Part shown: in pieces, positions 15,111 to 23,700 of the stretch
Layout of the letters: every line of letters begins with the position of its first letter
Numbering within the stretch: the stretch's first letter is position 1
Source of the DNA: Chloroflexota bacterium
GTDB lineage: Bacteria > Chloroflexota > Anaerolineae > UBA4142
Assembly (NCBI GenBank): GCA_016223105.1
Contig: JACRPR010000083.1
Span: 1 to 32,723, forward strand
Direction of reading: 5' to 3'
DNA: 32,723 nucleotides
Made by a program: the position numbers and the translations under genes
Notes under the pieces: model-generated
What the model was told of the DNA's origin: nothing
What the model saw: only the letters and a program-made list of their open reading frames with translations
Databases searched by the model: none

Positions 15111-15668
15111 ATGGCATCAGAAAATAAACGACGCTGGGGATTTGTGATCGAGGTCAAGCGGTGTATTGATTGCAAAGCGTGTATGGTCGCGTGTCAAGTC
15201 GAGAACCAGGTTCCGCTTGGCAAGCATCGCAACTGGATCGGACGCATCGGTCCGACCGGCACGTTTCCGATCCTGGGATTGAAATTCGAACCTGGGAATT
15301 GTATGCACTGCGACAATCCACCGTGCGAACGCGTGTGCCCGACCGGCGCGACGTATCAACGCGACGATGGTCTCGTGCTGGTGGATTACGACAAATGTAT
15401 CGGGTGTCGCTATTGTATGCAAGCGTGTCCGTACGATGCGCGCTATGTGGATCACGAACACGGTTACGTGGACAAGTGCACGTTCTGCGTGCATCGCCTC
15501 GACGCCGGGCAACCGCCCGCGTGCGTTGAAACGTGCGTCGGCGGCTCGCGGCATTTCGGCGATCTCAACGATCCGAACAGCGAGGTTTCGAAATTACTCG
15601 CGACGCGCGATCATTACGTTGTGTACGCAGAAGCCGGGACGGAGCCAAAGATATTTTATATTTCGTAA
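15111..15668 (+). CDS. Four-cluster ferredoxin subunit (PsrB/PhsB-like)
   Basis: The 185-residue protein has 16 cysteines in four groups, C18-C21-C24-C28, C64-C67-C72-C76, C96-C99-C102-C106 and C123-C126-C138-C142, the standard arrangement for four [4Fe-4S] clusters in the electron-transfer subunit of DMSO-reductase-type complexes. It should pass electrons between the molybdenum subunit and the NrfD-type membrane subunit. It has no signal of its own and is probably exported with the Tat-dependent catalytic partner. TTGAGGAAATTTT precedes the ATG. Confidence 0.92.
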   Translation: MASENKRRWGFVIEVKRCIDCKACMVACQVENQVPLGKHRNWIGRIGPTGTFPILGLKFEPGNCMHCDNPPCERVCPTGATYQRDDGLVLVDYDKCIGCRYCMQACPYDARYVDHEHGYVDKCTFCVHRLDAGQPPACVETCVGGSRHFGDLNDPNSEVSKLLATRDHYVVYAEAGTEPKIFYIS

Positions 15669-15672
15669 CCAG

Positions 15673-15706
15673 AGACCCGAAGGGTTTTTAGAAACCCTTC
15701 GGGTCT
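15673..15706. repeat. Intergenic hairpin, copy 1
   Basis: AGACCCGAAGGGTTT and its exact complement form a 15-bp stem around TTAG. A second copy with the same loop lies at 17439-17470. Both stand between a stop codon and the ribosome site of the next operon gene. Confidence 0.85.
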
Positions 15707-15718
15707 GATGGAGCAACT

Positions 15719-16705
15719 ATGGAACAAATCGAATGGAATCTGCTCGTCGTCAATTATCTTTTTCTCGCCGGCTTGAGCGCGGGCGCGTTTGCGATTTCGA
15801 GTTTCGCGACGTACATCGGCGGTCCGCACTTTAGGCGCGTCGCGCGCATCGGCGCGCTCATCGCGCCGTTCCCGGTTGCGATTGGCGTCGGCATCCTCGT
15901 GCTCGACCTGGGACGACCATTCGCGTTTTACTATTTGTTTCTCACCGTGCAATTCACGTCGCCGATGTCGATCGGCTCGTGGTTGCTGACCGGCTTTATT
16001 GTCCTGTCGCTCGCGTACGCCGCGTTGTGGTTACCCGCGCCGTTCGATAATTTACTGCGCGTGCCCAATCGCGCGCACCTTAAAGATTTTTCACAGTGGA
16101 CGCCGCTCGCGCCGAATACGATTCGCCGCTGGCGCGCGATTCTCGCCGCGATTGGCTTTCCGCTCGCGCTCGGCATCGGCATCTACACCGGCATTTTGCT
16201 CGGCGCGATTCCGTCGCGTCCATTTTGGAATACGCCGATGGTCGCGCAGTTGTTCTTGTTCTCCGCAATGTCGTCCGGCACCGCGACCGTTTTGCTCGTC
16301 ACGGCGTTGCTCGGCGCGCGCCACGCACACGGTTACGAAGAAGAGCGGCGGTTGCTCGTTTCGACCGATGTCGTTTTGATCGTGCTCGAAATTTTTATGC
16401 TCGTGCCATTTCTGTTGCACCACGCGCTCTCGACCTGGAGTTCCGCGTCGTCCATCGAATTGATTCTCGGCGGCGAGTACACCTGGTGGTTCTGGATCGG
16501 TGTGATCCTGCTCGGCATCGTTCTGCCGCTGATCATCGAAGCGTACGAATTGTTCCCAGTGATTTTGAAAGAAGGCGCGGCGCGCTACAGTTTGGCGTTG
16601 AGCGCGATCTCCGCGGTGTTCGTTTTGATCGGCGGATTTATTTTGCGATTCGTGTTTGTCTACGCGGGACAGGCGTCGCATTTCCTTCCATTGGTAACGC
16701 GTTGA
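15719..16705 (+). CDS. NrfD/PsrC-type quinone-interacting membrane subunit
   Basis: The 328-residue protein has eight or so membrane helices and the NrfD-family N-terminus (VNYLFLAGLSAGAF) with LDLGRPFAFYY. Such subunits bind quinone in the membrane and connect it to the ferredoxin subunit, without hemes. With the two preceding genes it completes a Psr-type trimer. GGAGC stands before the ATG. The direction of electron flow, quinol to sulfur compound or the reverse, is not evident from the sequence. Confidence 0.88.
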   Translation: MEQIEWNLLVVNYLFLAGLSAGAFAISSFATYIGGPHFRRVARIGALIAPFPVAIGVGILVLDLGRPFAFYYLFLTVQFTSPMSIGSWLLTGFIVLSLAYAALWLPAPFDNLLRVPNRAHLKDFSQWTPLAPNTIRRWRAILAAIGFPLALGIGIYTGILLGAIPSRPFWNTPMVAQLFLFSAMSSGTATVLLVTALLGARHAHGYEEERRLLVSTDVVLIVLEIFMLVPFLLHHALSTWSSASSIELILGGEYTWWFWIGVILLGIVLPLIIEAYELFPVILKEGAARYSLALSAISAVFVLIGGFILRFVFVYAGQASHFLPLVTR

Positions 16706-16772
16706 TTTCAAATTTCAAATTTCAAATTTCAGATTGCTCGCGTTTCCCAATCTGAAATCTGAAATTTGAAAT
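16705..16772 (+). repeat. Self-complementary heptamer array
   Basis: ATTTCAA three times and ATTTCAG, a short spacer, then AATCTGA twice, AATTTGA and AAT. The halves are complementary. It fills the space from the NrfD stop to the ribosome site of the cytochrome gene. Confidence 0.85.
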
Positions 16773-16789
16773 GCGTCGGAGTTATTCCC

Positions 16790-17431
16790 TTGAAAAAATA
16801 TCTCATCCTCCTCGCCCTCGCCCTCACCCTCGCCGCGTGCGCCGATCCGCGCGTCGCCGCGCCGCCGCGTCCGACGATGCAAGCGATCGCGTCGAACACG
16901 ACCCTGACCGGCGATGTCGCGGAAGGCGCGCGCGTGTGGCGCGAGAAACAATGCGTCTCCTGTCACGGCGCGACCGCGCTCGGCGGCATTGGCAAATCGT
17001 TGGCGAACACGGCACTGCCGTTCGATTCATTCCTCTCGAAAATTCGTAACGCGATGCCGCCCAAGCCGGCGATGAACACAACCGATTTACCGGACGCGCA
17101 AGCGTACTCGATCTATTTGTGGTTGCAAACGTTGGGCGCGTCAACGCAATCAACGCCGGCGATAAAACCGGCATTGCCGTCGGGACAAATCCTGGGTATC
17201 CAAGTCTGGGTCGAAAAAGGTTGCGATCAATGTCACGGCGCGTTCGCGCAAGGGAGCGACAAGGGACCCGCGCTCGCCGGCGAAAATTTTCCGTTCGAAC
17301 GTCAACGCGCGATTATGCGTCAGTACTCGGAACAAAACCCGGCGCACAGTGAAAAAAATATCCCGGACGATTTGCTTCAACGCTTGCTCGATTGGCTCAA
17401 GCGCGGCGCAGACCCGGCGAGCGGATGTTGA
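16790..17431 (+). CDS. Diheme cytochrome c lipoprotein
   Basis: No ATG is suitable; I choose TTG at 16790 with CGGAG eight bases upstream, which gives a perfect lipoprotein signal (MKKYLILLALALTLAAC, lipidated Cys17). Two cytochrome c domains follow with CVSCH (about 46-50) and CDQCH (about 147-151), the latter followed by GPALAGENFPF. The 213-residue protein should be anchored on the outer face and carry electrons to or from the cytochrome b/Rieske pair encoded next. Confidence 0.85.
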   Translation: MKKYLILLALALTLAACADPRVAAPPRPTMQAIASNTTLTGDVAEGARVWREKQCVSCHGATALGGIGKSLANTALPFDSFLSKIRNAMPPKPAMNTTDLPDAQAYSIYLWLQTLGASTQSTPAIKPALPSGQILGIQVWVEKGCDQCHGAFAQGSDKGPALAGENFPFERQRAIMRQYSEQNPAHSEKNIPDDLLQRLLDWLKRGADPASGC

Positions 17432-17438
17432 GAAACCA

Positions 17439-17470
17439 AGACCCGAAGGGTTTTAGAACCCTTCGGGTCT
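17439..17470. repeat. Intergenic hairpin, copy 2
   Basis: AGACCCGAAGGGTT and its complement form a 14-bp stem around TTAG, the same element as at 15673-15706. It stands 9 bases before the cytochrome b ATG, so it may obstruct or position ribosomes. Confidence 0.85.
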
Positions 17471-17479
17471 GCTACGAAA

Positions 17480-18514
17480 ATGAAATTTTGGCGTAAAGAA
17501 AAAAGTATCCTCTACGCGCTTCACCCGGAAAAAATTCCAGCGAGTGGCGCGCGGCTCACCTACACATTCGGACTCGGCGGCATCGCCGTGCTTGCTTCGC
17601 TCGTCACACTCCTCACCGGCGTCGCGCTCACATTTTATTACGTCCCCACGCCAACCGACGCGCACGCTTCGATCATCCTCATTCAAGATGTCGTTAGTTT
17701 CGGCGCGGTGATGCGCGGCTTGCATTACTGGGGCGCGCAAGTGATGGTCGTCGCGGTAACATTGCATCTCGCGCGCGTCGTGTTCACCGGCGGCTATCGC
17801 CCGCCGCGCGAATTCAACTGGCTCATCGGCGTCGCGCTCCTCGTGATCACGCTCGTCTGGGATTTCACCGGGTACGTTTTGCGGTGGGACGATGGCGCGT
17901 ACTGGGCGTTTCTCGTCGGCACAAATTTACTCCGCGAAATTCCGGCGTATGGCGAAACAATTTATCGCGCGATTGTTGGCGACGCGCAAATTGGCGCGAA
18001 CGCGTTACTGCGATTTTATGGCTGGCACATTTTCGGCTTGACCGCCGCCGGCGTTTTCGGCATCGTCTATCATTTGTGGCGACTGCGTAAAGACGGCGGC
18101 ATTTCGCGTCCGGTGTTGGACGAAAATGAAACGCGCGAGTTTATTTCGCGCGACGAATTATTTTTCCGCGAATTTATTACGAGCGCACTCATCTCCGCCG
18201 CGCTCGTTTTCCTCACCTTGATTTTTCCTGCGCCGATTGGCACTGCCGCGAATCTCGATGCTGGTGTGAGCGATGTGCGCGCGCCCTGGATTTTTCTCTG
18301 GGTGCAAAATTTACTGCGCGTGATCCCGCCGCTCTGGGCTGGGATCATCGCGCCGATGTTCGTGCTCGCACTCATCATCGCGTTGCCGTTTTTGGATCGG
18401 CGCGGACCGGGTCGCGCGATTTGGTTCGCGCGCGAACGCTGGAAGCCGCAAGCGATTTTGGTTGTGATCGCGATTGTGTTGAGTGCGTTGAGTGTATTGG
18501 AAGTGTGGCGATGA
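17480..18514 (+). CDS. Cytochrome b (b6-like) of a bc-type complex
   Basis: The 344-residue membrane protein has the two bis-His heme sites H82/H96 in helix B and H183/H198 in helix D; the 15-residue step of the second pair is that of cytochrome b6 and many bacterial forms. A third part with APWIFLWVQNLLRVIPP resembles the PEWY-region helix of subunit IV, so the b6 and part of the IV modules are fused. It should exchange electrons with quinol and, with the Rieske protein at 20048, act as a quinol oxidase module. Its stop codon overlaps the next ATG (ATGA). Confidence 0.88.
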   Translation: MKFWRKEKSILYALHPEKIPASGARLTYTFGLGGIAVLASLVTLLTGVALTFYYVPTPTDAHASIILIQDVVSFGAVMRGLHYWGAQVMVVAVTLHLARVVFTGGYRPPREFNWLIGVALLVITLVWDFTGYVLRWDDGAYWAFLVGTNLLREIPAYGETIYRAIVGDAQIGANALLRFYGWHIFGLTAAGVFGIVYHLWRLRKDGGISRPVLDENETREFISRDELFFREFITSALISAALVFLTLIFPAPIGTAANLDAGVSDVRAPWIFLWVQNLLRVIPPLWAGIIAPMFVLALIIALPFLDRRGPGRAIWFARERWKPQAILVVIAIVLSALSVLEVWR

Positions 18515-19965
18515 ATCAGAATGGAAATGAAGGAAATAAGGGAAATAAGGGAAAGCGCGATTTCCTTTATTTCCCTTCGACCTGGTTTTTCATCGCCACG
18601 CTCGCATTATTCTTCGCCACACTCGCCATCGTTTGGAGCGAATCGCATCAACCTTGGCGCGAATGGATCGCACGCTACAATTCGCAAAACGCTGTGACGC
18701 CGGTGCCAATCGAAATTCGCGCGCTCGTGCCAACGCAAACCGGCAAACCGGAATTGTGCGTTACCTGTCACGTCGGCATCGAGGACATTAGCGCGTCGCA
18801 TCCGGCGGAGACGTTCGGTTGCGTCGTGTGCCACGGCGGACAACCGCGTGCGCTCGACCAGGATCGCGCGCACGCGACAATGCGCGGCGGACGCAATCCC
18901 TCCGCGCTCGAGGTTGCCGCGCAATCGTGCGGGCAAGCGAATTGCCACGGCGGGTATGCTGACCCTGACGCGGAGCGGAATCACGTTGATCGCGTTTTGA
19001 AAAGTGTGCAAGCGACCTACGCCGGCGGCATCGCGCACGTTCGCTTTTCGTTCGGCGCGCAAAAATCGCCGACCGCGTTGTTCGGCAATCGCGCGGTCAG
19101 CGATGCGACCCAGGTTTTGTCGCCGCAATTGCGCGCGCTCGAAATGTTTCCAGCGAATCCGGTTTCGGGAACGCTTGACGCGAAAATGATCGCGTGCTTG
19201 AACGGCGGTTGTCATTTGTGGACGACGCCGGCAAAACCGCAAGCATATCAGTATCGCGGTTCCGGTTGCGCCGCGTGCCATTACGTTTACGCGGACGATG
19301 GTTTGTATCGCGGCAAGGACGCGACAATCGCGCGTGATCAACCTGGTCACGGCGTCGCGCATCAACTCACGACCGCGATTCCGTTTTCGCAATGTAATCA
19401 CTGCCACAATCGCGGTAACTATGATTTGCGAACGATGCAATTCGATCGGCGCGACGACTTGCCACCGGTCGCGCGTCCACTCTCCGCGCAAATGCCGCCC
19501 GAAGGTCGCCGCTTGATCGAGTACTATCAGCCGATTGGCGAATTTACGAAATGCGAAGTGGAACTGAATTGCGTGGATTGCCACACCGCGCAAGAGGCGA
19601 TGGGCGACGGGCACATTTACGGATCGAAAAAAGACGCGCAGTACGTCCAATGCCAAACGTGTCACGGCACGCCGGCATCAAAACCGCAAACCGCGATCAT
19701 CAAAGACGCGAACGAACTCGCGATGCGCCAAGCGCGCATCAACGGACACGCGGAATTTATCAAGGTTGGCGATCAAGTGATCGCGACCGCGCGCGGGGAA
19801 TTGTTGTGGAGCATCAAACAGATCGCGCCGAACAAATTTGTGCAGATAGATAAAGTGTCCGGCAAAATTTACAACGTGCCGCTCGCGCAAGGAAGCCAAT
19901 GCACGCAAGACGGCAAGACGCAGACTTCGGATTATTGCCACGAGTGTCATAAGGTAGTGCGATAG
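18511..19965 (+). CDS. Multiheme c-type cytochrome (nine heme motifs)
   Basis: The start overlaps the cytochrome b stop (ATGA). The 484-residue protein has a membrane anchor (about 25-42) and nine heme motifs: CVTCH 83, CVVCH 104, CGQANCH 140, CLNGGCH 229, CAACH 253, CNHCH 295, CVDCH 354, CQTCH 381 and CHECH 476. Two have four residues between cysteines instead of two. The N-terminus MNQNGNEGNKGNKGKRDF is low complexity because a folding repeat lies inside the coding sequence. It probably bridges the cytochrome b/Rieske module and external redox partners. The family is not recognised beyond a general multiheme cytochrome. Confidence 0.82.
   Translation: MNQNGNEGNKGNKGKRDFLYFPSTWFFIATLALFFATLAIVWSESHQPWREWIARYNSQNAVTPVPIEIRALVPTQTGKPELCVTCHVGIEDISASHPAETFGCVVCHGGQPRALDQDRAHATMRGGRNPSALEVAAQSCGQANCHGGYADPDAERNHVDRVLKSVQATYAGGIAHVRFSFGAQKSPTALFGNRAVSDATQVLSPQLRALEMFPANPVSGTLDAKMIACLNGGCHLWTTPAKPQAYQYRGSGCAACHYVYADDGLYRGKDATIARDQPGHGVAHQLTTAIPFSQCNHCHNRGNYDLRTMQFDRRDDLPPVARPLSAQMPPEGRRLIEYYQPIGEFTKCEVELNCVDCHTAQEAMGDGHIYGSKKDAQYVQCQTCHGTPASKPQTAIIKDANELAMRQARINGHAEFIKVGDQVIATARGELLWSIKQIAPNKFVQIDKVSGKIYNVPLAQGSQCTQDGKTQTSDYCHECHKVVR
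18522..18578 (+). repeat. Self-complementary repeat inside the start of the multiheme gene
   Basis: GGAAATGAA, GGAAATAA, GGGAAATAA, GGGAAAG, then TTTCCTTTATTTCCCTT, complementary to the first half in about 16 of 18 positions. It is translated as residues about 4-22 of the multiheme cytochrome. Confidence 0.7.
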
Positions 19966-20046
19966 TGCAATAGTTGAATAGTGCGTTAGTTGAAAAAACA
20001 GAGAACTATCGCACTATCGCACTATTGCACTACCGCACTATTGAAC
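19955..20046 (+). repeat. Self-complementary octamer array
   Basis: TAGTGCGA, TAGTGCAA, TAGTTGAA, TAGTGCGT, TAGTTGAA, a spacer, then TATCGCAC twice, TATTGCAC, TACCGCAC, TATTGAAC. Halves are complementary. It begins inside the last codons of the multiheme cytochrome (VVR and stop) and ends one base before the Rieske ATG. Confidence 0.88.
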
Positions 20047-20047
20047 T

Positions 20048-20491
20048 ATGAAACTAACCAGACGCGATTTTTTAACTAACCTGGGATACGGATCGTTTCT
20101 CGTTGCGAGCGGCGCGCTGGCGGCGCTGTTCGCGCGCTTTCTCACGCCGAACATTGTCACGCCCGCGCCGGGTCCGGTTGAGATCGGATCGCCGGATCAG
20201 TACGCGCTTGGCTCGCTGACGCACATCGAAAACGCGCGCGTGTACCTGGGTCGCGACGAGCGCGGCTTTTACGCGATCAGCGCGATCTGCACGCACCTGG
20301 GTTGCGCGCCGCGCTTGGATGGCGACGAATTTGCGTGCCCGTGTCACGGCAGTCGCTTTGCGCGCGATGGGCGCGTGCTCTCCGCGCCGGCGACGCGCCC
20401 GCTGGATCGCGTGTTCGTCGGGCGCAGTGCGAACGGAAAATTGTTTGTGGAGCGCAGTCGGCAAGTGGACGCGGATTATCGTCTGGTTTGA
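20048..20491 (+). CDS. Rieske [2Fe-2S] protein
   Basis: The 147-residue protein has a Tat-type signal anchor (TRRDFLTNLGYG, then a hydrophobic stretch to about 32) and the Rieske motifs CTHLGC (ligands C81 and H83) and CPCHGS (ligands C97 and H100, with C86-C99 as the disulfide). It is the expected partner of the cytochrome b encoded two genes upstream. No Shine-Dalgarno sequence is visible, since the octamer array runs to within a base of the ATG; the hairpin could control its translation. It is the last gene of the run. Confidence 0.92.
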   Translation: MKLTRRDFLTNLGYGSFLVASGALAALFARFLTPNIVTPAPGPVEIGSPDQYALGSLTHIENARVYLGRDERGFYAISAICTHLGCAPRLDGDEFACPCHGSRFARDGRVLSAPATRPLDRVFVGRSANGKLFVERSRQVDADYRLV

Positions 20492-20568
20492 ATCTGACAT
20501 TGCCAAAGTAGTTACGATTTGAAGATCAAAACGCATTAGCACGAAATAATTAGTACTACCAGCCCATT

Positions 20569-20587
20569 GAACGCGCGTGGCGCGTTC
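20569..20587 (+). terminator. Hairpin after the Rieske gene
   Basis: GAACGCGC and GCGCGTTC form an 8-bp perfect stem with a GTG loop about 80 bases after the Rieske stop. It lacks a U-run, so terminator function is uncertain. Confidence 0.4.
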
Positions 20588-20604
20588 GGTTAAACTCCGC
20601 GCAA

Positions 20605-20655
20605 CATCACAGGTGATGATTGCTGTCGCGAAGCAAATGCGACGGGCGTTTTCGC
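20605..20655 (+). promoter_or_regulatory. Leader element B upstream of the large secreted protein
   Basis: ATCACAGGTGATGATTGC, then GTCGC pairing with GCGAC, then GGGCGTTTTCG. It shares AGGTGATGAWTGC and GGGCGTTTTYG with element A at 10657-10709. Identity is unknown; a conserved RNA leader is possible. Confidence 0.45.
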
Positions 20656-20728
20656 TTGATGTGCCACTCTCTGCTCCTGGTTCGATCCTCTTTTTCGATT
20701 GACGCGTACGACATATTTGCCAACGGAG

Positions 20729-23700
20729 GTGTCCGATGCGCGACCAGGTTTCCACAACCCAACGGGGGGGGTACGCTTTGCCCTCACCATCCTCTTTTTG
20801 ATCGTATTTTGCGCGTCCGTTTTTGCGCCGACTGATTCCACGTCCGCAAATGACGCGCAAGTTCTGGCGGCAACCGCTACGCTGACGCCGACCAAAACAT
20901 TGACGCGCACTGCCACAATTATTGCTCTCCCACCCAAATCGGCAACGGCAAGTCCGAATCCAACGCGAACCAGGACGCCGACTGCCCTATCCTCCACGCC
21001 GCGTATTTCTCGACGGCTTGTCCCCGGCATCTACCATCTCCGCGGCGTCATCCAAACGACAACGACCGGCGGAATGATCTGGCAAACCGAACGCGGCACA
21101 CTCGACGTCCAACTAAATTCGCAGACCAGACTGCGCGGCAATGCGCGCGCGCTCACAGTGCAACAACTGAACGCGGGAAATTTTCTGGATGGCTTGATTC
21201 GGGTGGAGGTCACCGGAAAAATTTTGGCGCTTCATCTAACCCGGCTCGATTCACCCCTGCCAATTGCGCGGCAAGCGCCGCCGCAATCGAAACAGACGAA
21301 CGTGCTTGCCGCAATTGATTGGACTGTGCCAATCAATCTTGCAGAAGGTATGAGCATGCCCGATGCGCCGGCGATTGCGACGGACGCGGCGGGCAACATC
21401 GCCGCGATGTGGTACGCAGACACTCCATCGGCAGGACAGTGGATCCGACTCAAGCGCGTCGGTTCGCGTCAATGGAGTGCGCCGCAGTATCTCGATTTTG
21501 CCGGTAGCGGCGCGTGGAATTCCTCGCTCGCTTTGGTCGGTGGCGATCAATTGTTCTGGGTCGCGGAAGATGGTGCCGGCAATATCCGTTATGCCGCTGG
21601 AACCTGGGATCAAAACGGGTTGACCTGGCGTGTCTCACAAACGCTTTCAGCAAACGGATTGTCCTACAATGCGCGGATCGGGACGACGAATTGGAATGGT
21701 CAAGTTCAGATTCACGTTACGTGGATCCAAGTTGACGACGATGGGAACGGCGGTAGTATTTCTCGTGTGATGTATCGCCAAGGTCGTCCCGCGACGAATA
21801 CCTGGTCATCGTCGATCATTCTGTACGAGAACGCCGAGTTTACGGAAACTGCCAGCGCGTCCGCGCCGGGCAATAGCGCATTTGTCGGAATTGTCTATGC
21901 TACATATTCATGCATCGGTGGTGTCTGTGCGCCGTTGTATTATCGGGAATGTGATTTAGCGGCGGCGGGCGGTGATTGCGCGGGCGGCGCGTGGAGCGCG
22001 CCGGAGTTTGTCGTCGAAAATCCGCGTTCCGCAGTCTTGACGTTTGATCGGCACGCGAACACGCATGTAGCATGGCAAGGTTTTGGGGCTGGCTTTACGA
22101 TGAATCATCGCGCCAGGTTGCGCGCGGGCGGGTGGTCGGCGGCGAGTGTTCTTTTCGACGGAGGTCGCATTGGCGACTTTAATCCCAATCCGATCATCAG
22201 CGCCGGCGGAATAGATAATGTGCTGGTGGCGTGGAACGATAGCCAACTCAATCCAAACGAACTGCGGTATAATCATTACGACGGAAGTCAATGGTCTGGT
22301 GTGACGACGTTGTCATCGGATGCGAGCGGAATTTTCACATGGGGCGCGGTCGCGACGGATGGACTGGGCGGTACCCACCTGGTCTGGCGGGGCGCAAATG
22401 ATCAGGTTTATTATGCGGAAACCGGAGTAGCGATGCCGCCGACTGCAACGCCGACTGCAACCGCAACAAGCACGCCAACACCGACGAACACCGCGACGGC
22501 AACCGCGACGAACACGCCCACCGCGACGGCAACAAACACGCCAACGCCTACGGCGACGCGCACTGCAACCGCAACGCGTATGCTGACCGCGACGCGAACG
22601 CCGACGCGCACGCGCACGCCAACCCGGACACCGATGCCGACGCCGCAATCGCTGATCTCGATCAAAGCGACGGATGCCAATGGCAACGAAGTGAGTGTGC
22701 AGAATCTGAATGGGGATGGTTGGCCCTCGCCGAATCCAATCATGGTGGTGGTGACGATCACCAATCCAAGATCAACGCGGTCAATGGTTCAGATCAGTAC
22801 TCAATTTAGTTCTGTGGGTAACCTGGTACGATTTTACCTTTGGTCAAGGGAATCCGAGTGTCTGGATGCGCCTGATCCTGACAATCGCAACCCCTACTCT
22901 CGGACTAGGATGAATACCACCTGCCATTTGAATCTGGATTCGCACGAGACGCGTACACTCAAATGGGGGTTGTGGATTCAACCATCTCGCGCGGGACAGT
23001 TGAACCTGAGCACGCGCGGAACGATTATTGCCGGGGGAATTACCGGTCGGGATGAAAAGACGGTACGCGTCCCGCTCGCACAAATCTATCCGATTGTCTT
23101 TCTGACGGGATTGGGCGCAACTGAACCGCCTACGTATGATCAGGATAATTCGCATCTCTGGATCGGAAATATCGCCGGGCATTATAACGAACTCTACGAA
23201 ACACTTCTGAAGATGGGCTACGAGATGGATAAAACCCTCTTCCTGTTTCCTTACGACTGGCTCCGTGGCAATATGGAATCCGCTCTGCACTTGCGGGATG
23301 ACCGCTTGACACTCTCTGCCAGGATCGCCTCTGGTGTTCCTTGGGTAGCCGGAAGTGGTAACCCGGTTGGTGTGCGCTTTGACCTGATCGGACACAGCAC
23401 TGGCAATTTGGTCGCGCGTGCCTACATCCAGGGTCCACATTGGAGGAACAATGTGCGACGATATGTAAGCATTGCGGGACCCCACCAAGGTGTGACTAAA
23501 TCCTATGCCATGTTTGAAGGAGTCGCTCCAGATTTGGACGCGATAGATCTTTTAGCTTTCAACAAATATGCGCCAGAGCGCGCGCAAGCGGCAGGTTATG
23601 GTCGAGTAGAATGTTTTCCTGGTAGGGGTTGTGTCTACATTCTGGACAACGAGGAAAAGTATCAATTTGTCCATGACCCGATCAAGGGCATTCCAATTCT

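Noticed and set aside
15673..15706. Intrinsic terminator inside the sulfur operon
   Set aside because: The hairpin is strong but followed by GATGGAGC and not by a U-run, and the next gene starts 12 bases later.
20699..20701. TTG at 20699 as start of the large secreted protein
   Set aside because: There is no ribosome site before it; GGAGG at 20725-20729 points to a later start.
22440..22650. Possible CRISPR or minisatellite array
   Set aside because: The repeats are codon-level Thr-Pro coding repeats without constant spacers, and lie in frame within the large secreted protein.
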